From Mycoplasmoides alvi ATCC 29626 (GTDB lineage: Bacteria > Bacillota_I > Bacilli_A > Mycoplasmatales > Mycoplasmoidaceae), in contig NZ_JNJU01000002.1 of NCBI RefSeq assembly GCF_000701785.1, forward strand, positions 124,001 to 188,000: DNA of 64,000 bases, given 5' to 3'. Shown in pieces: positions 10,080 to 19,892 of the stretch; positions within the stretch are counted from its first letter, which is position 1, and the number at the start of each line of letters is the position of its first letter. The notes beneath the pieces were generated by a model that searched no databases, had not been told where the DNA came from, and saw only the letters and a program-made list of their open reading frames with translations. The position numbers were made by a program, and so were the translations under genes.

Positions 10080-11065
10080 AATTTGTATTTTGCATAAATT
10101 TCTGAAACTGAATTTCCATAAATATAACACTCTATAATTTGAGAATAAAATTTATCTAAAGAAATTATTTTTAAATTTGGAATTTTGTTTAATTCATTTC
10201 TTGGGGTAATTGTATCAGAAATATAGACTTTACTAATATAACCATTTTTATGAGCTTTAACAAATTCATCAATGGCATTTCCATTAAATAACCCATGAGT
10301 AGCCATGACAATAATTTCTGAAGCACCTTTAGTTTTTAATAATTTAGAACCAGATATTACAGTTCCACCAGTGTCAATCATATCATCTATTAATACACAT
10401 ATTTTATCTTTTACATCACCTAAAACATTAATAGATTCTGCTACATTTGGGCGCGGTCTTCTTTTATCAACAATTGCTAATGGCAAATCTAATGATTCTG
10501 CTATTCGTCGTGCCCTCTTAACTCCTCCATAATCTGGAGAAACAATTGTAATATTATTTTTATATTCAGATAACAATTCACATAACATAACAGGTGCAGC
10601 TCTTAAAGTATCTACTGGAATGTCAAAAAAACCTTGAACTTGTTCGCTATGAATATCTGTCAATGAAACCCTTGTTGCTCCCGCTTTTGCTAATAAATCA
10701 GCAATTAATTTACAACTAATTGGTTCTCTACCTTTAACCTTGCGATCTTGTCTTGCATAACTAAAATAAGGAATAAATACAGTAATTGATTTTGCTGAAC
10801 CACGTTTTATGGAATCAATTGCAATTAATAATTCCATTAAGTTTTCATTCACTGGCTTAGAAGTTGATTGAATTAAAATAACATCTTTATTTCTGATAGA
10901 AATATCAGATCTTACATATATTTCTCCATCAATAAAATGATTAATTTCCATTTCCCCTAATGAAATGTTTAATAACTTGCAAATTTTTTTTGCAAGTTCT
11001 TTAGAACCAGTTAAACCAAAAATAACATGATTGTTTAAAAAATATTTTGTTCCTGCTTTTGACAT
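10076..11065 (-). CDS. prs: Ribose-phosphate pyrophosphokinase
   Basis: 329 codons. It makes PRPP from ribose 5-phosphate and ATP for nucleotide salvage, and supplies Hpt in this window. N-terminal FGLTGSKELAKKI and EIYVRSDISIRNKDVILIQST, the catalytic/ATP region IPYFSYARQDRKVKGREPI, SPDYGGVKRARRIAE, flexible-loop DKRRPRPN and PRPP-binding VLIDDMIDTGGTVISG are all present. It is first in the operon prs-rnmV-rsmI-rarA; its upstream region faces a divergent ABC exporter gene 90 bases away. Confidence 0.96.
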   Translation of the reverse strand: MSKAGTKYFLNNHVIFGLTGSKELAKKICKLLNISLGEMEINHFIDGEIYVRSDISIRNKDVILIQSTSKPVNENLMELLIAIDSIKRGSAKSITVFIPYFSYARQDRKVKGREPISCKLIADLLAKAGATRVSLTDIHSEQVQGFFDIPVDTLRAAPVMLCELLSEYKNNITIVSPDYGGVKRARRIAESLDLPLAIVDKRRPRPNVAESINVLGDVKDKICVLIDDMIDTGGTVISGSKLLKTKGASEIIVMATHGLFNGNAIDEFVKAHKNGYISKVYISDTITPRNELNKIPNLKIISLDKFYSQIIECYIYGNSVSEIYAKYKL

Positions 11066-11155
11066 TTATATGTTTTTCCCAACATTAGTAGTTCATATTT
11101 TAGTATACTTTTAGTATATATTTTCAAATTTAAATAATGATAAAAATGAGAAAAA

Positions 11156-12349
11156 ATGCTTGGTGTTTTAAACATAATTAATAAATACTTTTGAAAATCT
11201 TGATCTGGCCCTTTTTTTACATTTATAATTGCACCACTAGTTATGATAATTTCAATGTCATTGTTTACGTTGCCAACTATTATTTTGGCCAATGCATTAT
11301 CAATTCCAATAATCTGCACTGGAGCAATTATAGTTCCTCAAACTATTTTTGAATTTAGAAATTCAGTAATTTTGAAACGAATTGGAGTTACAAACGTTAA
11401 ACCTGTTGTTTTTATGACTTCGATAGTACTTTATTTTACATCTTTCATGATTATCTCTTTAATACTTAATTTACTAATATCTATGGCTTACATCTATGGA
11501 GTATATGGAAATGATCCAAGTTTTAATAAAGTAGATTTTTTTAGTATCTATAATTCTGCAGATTATTTGTCTTGAGCATTTGCGCAAATATTAACTATTC
11601 TTTTATCATTGTCAATTGGTTTTTTAAGTGCTAGTATTTTTAAAAGTGTATTAGCTATACAAACATTTGGACTTTTATTAATTATTGCTTCTATGTTTGT
11701 TGGTGGTGCAATGGTCCCTTTTTCTATGATTGTTAATATACCAATTTTGCAATATTTATCTTATATTACTCCATATAAATACACATCAAGTTTAGCTATT
11801 GAATCATGATTTGCAAATATTAATTATGTTTTATCTATGAGTCAATATCAATTTACATTTGAACAACTTTCAAATTGAAATATTGATACTAATTTATCAT
11901 CAAAAGTAGAATCATTATTAGCATTGCAAACAACTCATAACTATTTAATAGGTGAATATAATTCTAATGGAGAATTTCACTCCTTAACAATTGAACAAAT
12001 AAGTAAAAACATATTAAACAATACACTAGATCAAATTCCAATTACAACAATAGATTCTGGCAAAGGATTTATATATAAAACAAATGTTGCTGCTATTATT
12101 CAAGATTCACAAACAGTCAAACCATATTCAAGTTTATTTAATTTTCAGTTTAGTAATATTTGGGAACCAAATGTGCCATTCATGCAAGTAGCAGCATCTA
12201 TGGGGACGAGTATAAATCAAACAATACCTAATATTAGAATATTATGAGTAAATTTAGAAAAAATTATGTCCTTTATTATGCCTTTTGTATTTGCTTCTAT
12301 AGCATTTGGTATTTCTACAGCTAATTTTAAATGAAATAGTAGAGGATAG
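11156..12349 (+). CDS. ABC-2 type exporter permease
   Basis: 397 codons. The in-frame N-terminal part contains two TGA-Trp and leads into hydrophobic segments around residues 22-70 (PFFTFIIAPLVMII and following), then three to four more spans to about residue 210 (SIVLYFTSFMIISLILNLL, ILTILLSLSIGFLSA, FGLLLIIASMFVGGA). After that comes a soluble loop of about 130 residues and a last span near the C-terminus (SFIMPFVFASIAFGIST). This matches ABC-2 permeases, with an unusually large external domain before the last helix. It ends in TAG directly before the ATPase ATG. The substrate is unknown (drug, lipid or peptide export). Confidence 0.85.
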
Positions 12350-13180
12350 ATGATGAAAAAAAGATTATTTAATACAAAGCATTCTTTATCATCAAATCAT
12401 TTATCATTGAACATTGATAATGAACCCTATGGATATATAAATGAAAAAATTAATAATATTGGTGAACCCATTATTACTGTAAATAATTTATCTAAAATAT
12501 TTCATATTGGTGTAATAAAGAAAAAAACTAAAATTGCATTAGATAATGTTTCTTTTCAAATAAAAGAAAATGAACATACAGCTATTTTAGGTGCAAATGG
12601 AGCAGGAAAAACAACTTTAATTGAAATTATGTGTGGTCTAAATAAACCAACTAGTGGAAATATTATTTACAACTTAGGATCACAAAATTTTAAAAATAAA
12701 ATTGGCATTCAGTTTCAAAGCACAAATTATCCAAGTAATTTGACAGTTGCTGATATTCTTAAATTTATTATTAAGTTATATAACATTAAAATTGAAAATT
12801 TTGAGTTAAATGAACTTATGAATATTTTTGGTATAAATAAAATCTATCGTAAAAATTTATCTTCATTATCTGGCGGAGAAGCCCAAAGAGTAAACACAAT
12901 GTTGTCATTAATTCATAATCCAAAAATTTTGTTTTTAGATGAATTATCAACAGGTTTAGACATTAAAATTAGAACTAGAATTAAACAATTTATAAAAGAC
13001 TATGCATTTAAACATAAAATCACTATTGTAATAGTATCTCATGATATTGAAGAAATTGACTATATTAGTAATCACATTATTTTCTTAAAAGAAGGTAAAA
13101 AAATTATTGATACATCCAAAGAGGAATTAATAAATAAATATGGTTCTTTAATAAATTTTTTTAATAAAAATCTTAATTAA
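12350..13180 (+). CDS. ABC transporter ATP-binding protein (partner of the ABC-2 permease)
   Basis: 276 codons. Walker A LGANGAGKTTLIEIM, signature LSSLSGGEAQRVNTM, Walker B KILFLDELSTGLD and the switch His in IVSHDIEEIDYI are all intact, so it should hydrolyse ATP. The first 45 residues precede the usual ABC start and are polar. The ATG follows the permease stop with no gap, so the two genes form one operon and one exporter. The downstream region holds copy B of the dispersed repeat. Confidence 0.93.
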   Translation: MMKKRLFNTKHSLSSNHLSLNIDNEPYGYINEKINNIGEPIITVNNLSKIFHIGVIKKKTKIALDNVSFQIKENEHTAILGANGAGKTTLIEIMCGLNKPTSGNIIYNLGSQNFKNKIGIQFQSTNYPSNLTVADILKFIIKLYNIKIENFELNELMNIFGINKIYRKNLSSLSGGEAQRVNTMLSLIHNPKILFLDELSTGLDIKIRTRIKQFIKDYAFKHKITIVIVSHDIEEIDYISNHIIFLKEGKKIIDTSKEELINKYGSLINFFNKNLN

Positions 13181-13209
13181 AGTCATTAAATCCATAAATA
13201 TGCCCTTTG

Positions 13210-13337
13210 TTTTTTTATGGATACATATTTTGTTGTGATATTTTAGTTGCAATACAACATTTAACAAGTAATTTATTAGGTTTAATCTAATATAATAGTG
13301 TGAATGCAAGTGTTGCACTTAGAGTTAGACTTTAGGA
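13210..13337 (+). repeat. Dispersed repeat, copy B
   Basis: Partner of 2180-2311 in the same orientation, about 80 per cent identical by eye over 115 bases. It ends in the third copy of the 30-base motif (13308-13337, AAGTGTTGCACTTAGAGT). Confidence 0.7.
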
Positions 13338-13677
13338 TTGAAAGCTATCCAATGGACTCTTGATTACATGAAACTTAAATTTGGTCTTCAACAAGCACTT
13401 CAATATTACTATGGCACTTTAAATTAACTTTTTTTAGGACAATATAAATAAAAATAGTTAAAAGTAAAATAAAAACTATTTTTAACTATTTAGAAAACCT
13501 AGTAAAATTTTAGATTGACAAATAAAACTTGATAATAAAACAAATTATTATCATTTTGCTTCTTACTACAATTATTTTTATGGTGAAATTGCTATAACAT
13601 AATTAAAACTAGAGTAGTTATATAAAAATGGGAAACCACCTCTTTTTTTGTATAAGCAAAATACTACTTTAGTGTAG

Positions 13678-13707
13678 GGCACTAGAGTAATGTTTGTAAG
13701 TGCCTTT
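13678..13707. terminator. Hairpin GGCACT...AGTGCC
   Basis: Six-base perfect stem with a 15-base loop followed by TTTCATTT on the plus strand. Plausible weak terminator; no clear gene precedes it. Confidence 0.35.
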
Positions 13708-13726
13708 CATTTAATTACATATTATG

Positions 13727-13753
13727 AAAAACCACCCTGCTCAACAAGGTGGT
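13727..13753 (-). terminator. Intrinsic terminator of the 91-codon gene
   Basis: On the minus strand ACCACC, an 11-base loop and GGTGGT are followed by TTTTTC. It lies 17 bases beyond the stop of the small gene that ends at 13771. Confidence 0.7.
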
Positions 13754-13770
13754 ATTAAAGAAGAATTATT

Positions 13771-14046
13771 TTACTTGGAATCTTTAAAAGCAGATGGTTT
13801 TAAAGAGTTTTTAAACTTTTCAAACTCATCTTTCATGACTGCATTTTCTTTTAGATATTGAACATCTTTTTCAAGTTTAGACATTCTAGATTCAAAAACA
13901 TGTTCATTTCATTCTTGAAACCATGCAGGCATTTTGGATTTCTTTTTGTTTTCCAATTTAGTAATTCTTCTTTCATGATCAGTTAGTCCTGCAATACATA
14001 ACTGACATTCACATTTTTTTATAGGCATAAATAAATATCTTTTCAT
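13771..14046 (-). CDS. Small protein with CECQLC motif and coiled coil
   Basis: 91 codons from ATG 14044-14046, or 85 from the second ATG at 14028; one Trp is encoded by TGA, one by TGG. Near the N-terminus the sequence KKCECQLC holds three cysteines (C-x-C-x-x-C), possibly a half metal-binding knuckle. Then a basic stretch (ENKKKSKMP), the aromatic WFQEWNEHVF, and a heptad-like helix to the end (KLEKDVQYLKENAVMKDEFEKF). I recognise no family. A perfect 13-bp inverted repeat begins at the base next to the first ATG, and a terminator follows the stop, so it is likely a single-gene transcript divergent from the small gene at 14129. Confidence 0.65.
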
Positions 14047-14094
14047 GTATTACAAGATGACTAATGCAATTTACTGCTAAGCATCTTGTAATAC
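14047..14094. promoter_or_regulatory. Perfect 13-bp inverted repeat between two divergent small genes
   Basis: GTATTACAAGATG (14047-14059) and CATCTTGTAATAC (14082-14094) are exact reverse complements, separated by 22 bases. The left arm touches the ATG of the leftward 91-codon gene and the right arm touches the -35 box (TTAACA, 14095-14100) of the rightward small gene. It could be an operator for both, a leader hairpin, or the arms of an invertible segment. Confidence 0.7.
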
Positions 14095-14122
14095 TTAACA
14101 ATAAATGCATATTAATTATAAT
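14095..14122 (+). promoter_or_regulatory. Near-consensus promoter of the 43-codon gene
   Basis: TTAACA (14095-14100), a 16-base spacer and TATAAT (14117-14122). Transcription would begin at about 14129, the A of an ATG, implying a leaderless mRNA, a start mode common in mycoplasmas. Confidence 0.65.
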
Positions 14123-14128
14123 TGATAA

Positions 14129-14260
14129 ATGAAAAAAGGTAGTTACAATCCACTACCTTATGCCTTCTCAAATAAAAATTATGTTGCTACTTTAACAGTT
14201 TGTAAACTACTATTAAGATTAATAGTAAAATTATTAAATGAACATTGTTTTGGATTTTAG
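14129..14260 (+). CDS. Small leaderless ORF, 43 residues
   Basis: ATG at 14129 lies 6 bases after the TATAAT box; the frame runs 43 codons to TAG at 14258. The product starts MKKGSYNPLPYAF and has a hydrophobic C-terminal half (YVATLTVCKLLLRLIVKLL), so it could be a small membrane-associated peptide. The same interval also folds into several hairpins (14136-14159, 14209-14226, 14245-14275), so the transcript could instead be a structured non-coding RNA. A strong terminator follows at 14276-14308. No homologue is recognised; toxin-like or regulatory roles are speculation. Confidence 0.4.
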   Translation: MKKGSYNPLPYAFSNKNYVATLTVCKLLLRLIVKLLNEHCFGF

Positions 14261-14275
14261 GAAACCAAAGACAAT

Positions 14276-14308
14276 AAACCAACAGTTTAAATAACTCTTG
14301 GTTTTTTA
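14276..14308 (+). terminator. Strong intrinsic terminator
   Basis: AAACCAA-c-AGTT, a TAAAT loop, then AACT-c-TTGGTTT: an 11-bp stem with one mismatch, followed by a T run. It ends the transcript starting near 14129. Confidence 0.75.
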
Positions 14309-14362
14309 TTTATCAAAAGAAATATTTACCAATTGTTAACATTAATTAGTGTTTAAAAAGTT

Positions 14363-14599
14363 ATGTTCACATGCCATTTAGAAAATAACAATAAATTTAT
14401 ATATGAACTAAAATCAACAAAATTTAGTATAAATTTGGTCTTCAAATCTAATAATGAAAATAACCTATCTTCTTTATATTCATATTCGTATTCAATTATT
14501 TTTGATAAAGGATGCCCTACTAAGGTTGAACCATTTTTAAAAAAAAACTTGATAACAAATTTAGATAAAAAAGTTCAAGAACAAATAAAAAACATTTAA
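14363..14599 (+). CDS. Hypothetical small protein
   Basis: 78 codons starting MFTCHLENNNKFIY. Soluble, Asn/Ser/Lys-rich, with a Ser/Tyr-rich centre (SSLYSYSYSIIF) and a charged C-terminal helix. There is no clear ribosome binding site. A hairpin terminator follows at 14665-14691, which supports transcription of this interval. No family recognised; it may be a fragment of a larger lost gene. Confidence 0.45.
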   Translation: MFTCHLENNNKFIYELKSTKFSINLVFKSNNENNLSSLYSYSYSIIFDKGCPTKVEPFLKKNLITNLDKKVQEQIKNI

Positions 14600-14664
14600 A
14601 TTGAATAGATAAAACTTTTAAGACTACCAATTAATTTCATTATTAAAAGAACAATTGTCATTTT

Positions 14665-14691
14665 AAAGAAAGACTCTCTCGTTCTTTCTTT
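14665..14691. terminator. Hairpin terminator between convergent genes
   Basis: AAAGAAAGAC, loop TCTCTC, GTTCTTTCTTT: a ten-base stem with a T-rich 3' arm on the plus strand. It lies between the 78-codon plus-strand gene and the end of the minus-strand membrane gene at 14728 and may serve both. Confidence 0.6.
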
Positions 14692-14727
14692 AATTTCCAT
14701 AATAATTTTGAAATATGTAAATTTAAT

Positions 14728-16014
14728 TTATTTTTTTTCAAAAGATACTTTTACTTTATTTCAATAATCCTTAAATTCATGTAAAAATCCATAATATTGA
14801 TCATAATTATTAGATTTTTTAACATACAATAAATGAATTGTATTTTTAATTAAAATGATTAAATTCATTGTAAATATAAAAAAAATAAACATTAAAATTG
14901 AAATAAGTGGGAATGGTAATTTTGTTAATGAATAAACTATATTGTATGTACCAACAGAAGAAAAATCTAATTTTGTAAATCCTGTTGTAAAGTAATCAAT
15001 ACCAAATATATTGGTAGAAAATAAAACTCAAAATCCGTATAGCCAAATAAAAATATTAGAAGATAAAAAATGCTTTAAATGAAAACTACTTGTATAAACT
15101 AATCATGAAATAGAAGTAAATAGTAAATACAAATGATAACCAAAAAAGAATTGTTCATCAAAAAAAATAAATTGCCAAGTTACATTTAAATTATTATTAC
15201 CAACAACTACCCCATAAATTACAACAAAACCACCAATTGATCCTCATGTTGAAAATGTGGATGCATAGTCTTTTTTATATGAACAAATAATTGATATAGG
15301 CAAAGCAATAGATAAAAATTGGCACAAGGGAGTAACAAATATAGCAGAATATATTAAAGAATGAACAACATTATAAGTGTTGGAGTCAATATATTCTTTA
15401 TTTATTTGTAATAAAGAATTATATAAATTATTGTAATCAGTATTTAATTGATCAATTGCTATATTTTGTAATGTGGGATCACTAGAATTTGGCAATGAAA
15501 AAAAATATGAATCAGTGCCTGCCAAGGTTTGGTAAATTAAATTAAATATTATGCGAGATACATTAAATTGATGCATAACAAAAGGCATTAATGTTGATTG
15601 TTCTTCTGGTAATTGATCATTATTGGCAAAAATAGCATCAAAACCTCCAACATATCCATTGGAAAGAATTTTGTTAGGATTCCAAATAAAATGCATGCCA
15701 CCATGAGCTATAGCCATTTTTGATGCAGAAGAAAATTCAGAAATTTCAATAAAAATTACTACCCAATATGCACCAAATAATCAAATAAAAAAACCAAAAG
15801 AAACTACAAATCAAATTCAATAATCTGTTTTCTTCAAAAATGAAAAATATGATGTAGGATTCTCTTTTTGAAAAGATATACCTCAGTTTAATCATGGTCT
15901 GTATTTATTTTTGATTTTACAAAACATGATAAAAACTATTAAACAAACCAAAATTAAAGATACAAAAATGCCTATAATTAATCTTTCTATAACAAAAGAA
16001 GATTGGAATGCCAT
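14728..16014 (-). CDS. YwaF/TMEM164-like integral membrane protein
   Basis: 428 codons read through many TGA-Trp. There are about nine hydrophobic segments. Residues 8-32 form the first span and about 75-95 the second. A large polar, probably external, part follows (Asn/Tyr-rich, about residues 100-225). The C-terminal half has the pattern of the YwaF/TMEM164 family: PLCQFLSIALPISIICSYKK, then a Gly-rich GSIGGFVVIYG, then WQFIFFDEQFFFGYHLYLLF with the late His. The family is a poorly understood membrane group. The last 40 residues are basic and cytosolic. It heads leftwards downstream of two genes for glycan or membrane functions. The family assignment rests on pattern memory only. Confidence 0.7.
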
Positions 16015-16115
16015 TAATGAACCCAATTTATGAAATAAATGCTTAAAATGTAAGATAATTATATATTGTTTATTTTACTTTTATAAAAGCAAGTAAATCA
16101 CTACATTAATTTTCA

Positions 16116-17273
16116 TTAAATATTTTCTTTCATCACTGCTTCAATTGTTTCTTTTCATTTATCTACAAAAACTTGATGCGAAAGTTCATTTTGAAATTTA
16201 AGTGTATTATGAACCATTTCAGTATAACGATTTTTATCATTTAATAAATTTTTAATTTCCTTAGCAATTGTTTTAGGTTTCATAAATTTATTTAAAAGAA
16301 TCCCATTATTATGCATGACTAAAGTTTTTGCTTCTGCATAAGAATTTCTAACTATTATAGGAGTCGAATAATTGATTGCTTCAATACCTACATATGGCAT
16401 CCCTTCATATTTGCTTGTCATTAAAACTAATGAAGAGTCATTCAAAATTTTCTCTAAATCAGTAGGTTTGTAAGATCCTAAAAAATTAATATAAGGATAT
16501 TTTTTTAAGAAATTATCTGAATATGTACCATATGCATTTATTTTTGTGCCTAAATGTTTAGCAACTTTATTAGCAAGTTTAATTTTTTTATGATGTTCAT
16601 CTTGAAGTCTTCCCATGAAAGCAATAGGTTTGTAAATTTTATTATTAATATTTTGGGGAAGTTTAATTAAATCATTACTCATTGTAAGTGGTATTTCATA
16701 AAACTTTGATTTTTTGTATAAATTAAAAAATAATTTTTTATACAAATCTTTGCTTCTTCTAGAAAAAACAACTTTTTGTTTAATTTCTTTATATGGGAAT
16801 GTCATTTTAGTAAAAAGTTTTAAAATTAATCGAGGTATTAAAACTAGATGTTTTAAAGTAGCAAAATCAAAGTGCTGAACTCAAATTAGTTTTGAATGAT
16901 CTTTATCATTCAAACCTCCAACAAAATTGGTATTACAAATAATTAAATCAAAATTTTTAGCAATTTCTTTTAAATGTTCACGTTGTTTTTTTATTACTTT
17001 AATTTCATCTGTTGCATGTAATAAAAAAGTAAATAAATTATTATTAAATTGTTTTAAATTTAACTCTTGAAACTTATTTTTATATTTAAAATTGATTTGC
17101 TTAACATATTGAATAGGTTCGCAAACTTTATTTTGAATATTTTCTAAAGTAGCATACTCATAAATTTCATAATCAAGACTATGCAAAATAGTAATTAAAT
17201 TACGAGAATATTTTTCTACACCACCTGCGTAGTTATGTTGTTGATTGTTAATAATTAAAACTTTTTTTTTCAT
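16116..17273 (-). CDS. Family 4 glycosyltransferase
   Basis: 385 codons, GT-B fold. The N-terminus KVLIINNQQHNYAGGVEKYSRNL carries the Gly-Gly-Val-Glu acceptor-side loop. The C-terminal domain has KPIAFMGRLQDEHHK, INAYGTYSD, VLMTSKYEGMPYVGIEAINYSTPII (the E-x7-E nucleotide-sugar motif in GT4 form) and a helical tail. It uses a nucleotide sugar as donor; the acceptor is unknown. It sits between a YwaF-like protein and a 787-residue polytopic protein on the same strand, suggesting a surface glycan or glycolipid module. Confidence 0.85.
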
Positions 17274-17438
17274 TTGTTATATTTAGAAAAAATTTTATAG
17301 ACCTTATTTTAAATAATGAATTTAATCTTAATCTAACTTCTAAATTATTACTTATATGTGAACAATTATATAAAATGCAATAAACAATATCTACAATAAA
17401 AATGTTTATTATTTTTAGATTTTTAAAAAATGAATAAA

Positions 17439-19802
17439 TTACTTTGTTATAAAAGTTTTGTTATTGTAAAAATAAATTGCATTTTTTGTTTCCTTCATAA
17501 ACTGATAACCATAAGTATTAGTTAGACTAAAAATAAAATTATTTGAATTTATGTCAGGATTTAGTTTCGTATATAAATAAAAAGATTTAATTATTTCTAA
17601 AGAAGAATAGTAGTCTGTATTTTTATTTAGAATTAAAAAATCAGGTGCTCCATGAACAGAAATTTGATCAGTGGTTATGGGAACATCATCATTACTATTA
17701 ATTAAAGTATAATTTTGGTTTTTTGGTATTAACTTTGGTGCTACTTGAATATTTGGATAATCTATAGTTAAATCTCGATTAATATTAGAAATAGCCATTT
17801 GCAAAATATAATTGAAATTAATTGTTGTATTTTGATTATCAACATACATTAAGGTGCTTATGCTGCGATTTTGGAAAACTTTTAATCAAGCATCTCCAAG
17901 AACAAAATTATTATATAAACCCGTTTCCCATGTTGGCCCATATGTAAAAGCATAACAATTATTTAATTCCAAACTTAAATTAATATCTGAATAATAAGAA
18001 TAAGGAATTATAGAAGGTTTATTTTCAAAATAATTAGTTGCAATATTATTTGGAGCTCTAACTAAGTTATTAATCATATTTAGTTGCTCATAATCTTCTA
18101 AATTCAATTGAAAGTTCTGTCTATTAGAGACTATATTATCATTAATTTGATTTATTCAATTTCACCTAATTGTCCAAGAAACTATTGTTAAGATTGAAGC
18201 ACAACCAACTAAACTAGAGGATAAACCAATGTTTATTAAATATAATTTTTTAATATATTTCTTTTTATGAATTCACATTTGTTTGGTAAAGTAAATATAG
18301 TCATTATTAATGATATTTAACAATAAAATAACAATTAATCCAACATATGTAGAAACATATCCCAAAGTAATTGTTGAGAGAATAATTCTTCAAGATGATG
18401 CATTTGCATTAAACAAATTAAATAATCCTTGAGTTGCTAAAACATAAATTATATAACCCAATTGGAATACAATAATTCATCTAATTGCCTTAAATTCTTT
18501 TTGATGCTTAATTCATAAATATATGTAGTAAGAACCATAAATAAGAAAAATAATGCCTCCACCTAAATATAATAGAATTAATAAATCTTTAACGGTATTT
18601 AATGTAATAAAATAGGTAACAATAAACATTTCTATAAATGCCAAAATATAAATTACAAAAATAAATAACAATTTCAAATTAATAGATTTTATTAATTTAT
18701 TAAAATTAAATCTCCAATTAAAAGAATAATTATATAGTCAAATAAATTTATAGTTTCTAGATAATAAAAAAGTTACTAAAGAAAAACTTAATAATAAAAA
18801 TAAACCTAATAAAATAAATAAAGTTTGTAAATATGAGTTATTTTGAAAAAATATACTTAATAAAATAAATCCAAAATATATGCCAATTCAAGTTGCATAC
18901 ATTATATATAATCGTTTACCTGCAAAAAATAAATAAATGAAGCTAATTAAAAATATAGGAATATTTATTAAAGCGCCTGTAATACTAAAAAATTGAGAAA
19001 CAATAAGTAAAACAGGAACATAATGAATAGATTTGGTTAATACAAAAATAAAAGCAATAAAGATGAATAACGCTTGAATTTCATAATTACCTGAGGGTAA
19101 TAAAAAAATAATAATAAAAGATATAGAAACATACAATGAAGAAAATAAAGCAGTAAACATTAATTTATATTTTTCAATCCAATGAAATGAACTAGTATCT
19201 ACAAAATATTTAACAGACCAATAAAAAATATAAAAAATTAATAAAGATCAAAGAATGTTATATGCAACAGGCAAATATTCACGACTAGAAAAAGCGCTAT
19301 TTAAATAAAATCCAGATGGCAATAGATATATGTATGACAATGGATCATTGTTATTCATTGTGTAATGACCATTTTTAAAATAATTACTAATAGAAATATA
19401 TGCATTAGTATCTGAAAAAGTTATGATATCTGGAAAGGAAACTAAAAAAATCAAACTAATAAGCAACAAACAAAAACAAATGATAGAAGAATAGTTATGT
19501 TTAAAAATAATTTTTCAATTTAAATTTCTTCAATTTATTTGCTTATTAAAAATAAGTTTTATTATTGAAAATAACAAAAATCCAATAATTACAAAAAAAC
19601 AAAAATAAGCTAAAATAACATAAAGAAAATATGATGGAATTTGAAGTAAAGAAAATCAAGACAAGCTTATTTGTAAAAAAAATAAAACAAATAAAATGAA
19701 AAATAAAGGTTCCATTCACAATTTTTTTTTAAGTGAAAGAACTTTAATTGTATTTAATAAAAAAGGACTTAAAAAAAGACCAATAATTAAAAAAAAGATC
19801 AT
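17439..19802 (-). CDS. Large polytopic membrane protein
   Basis: 787 codons, continuous with TGA as Trp. It has at least twelve hydrophobic segments between residues 1 and about 560. An external loop with the sequence DTNAYISISNYFKNGHYT lies between the third and fourth spans (about residues 120-145), and a soluble C-terminal domain of about 220 residues follows (Asn/Tyr/Ile-rich, DQISVHGAPDFLIL). The arrangement of many spans, an early acidic DTN loop and a C-terminal external domain resembles GT-C glycosyltransferases or polymer-handling membrane proteins, but no family signature is certain. It is co-oriented with the GT4 gene 165 bases downstream. Confidence 0.75.
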
Positions 19803-19892
19803 TAAATTAATTTTATTTTATAAGCATCCTAAACCAAATTTAATAAATTATAAATAAATTATTTAAAACAAATAAATCGTTACATGGCTCTT

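Larger units (their letters stand above)
13181..13770. other. Gene-poor patch with repeat copy B and hairpins
   Basis: It contains the dispersed repeat (13210-13337) and directly behind it a short open frame (about 13340-13425) whose last 28 codons read like a protein C-terminus (AIQWTLDYMKLKFG, then LQQALQYYYGTLN and stop). That frame has no start and is possibly a gene remnant. A GGCACT...AGTGCC hairpin (13678-13704) and the terminator of the 91-codon gene (13727-13753) follow. I see no intact gene. Confidence 0.5.
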
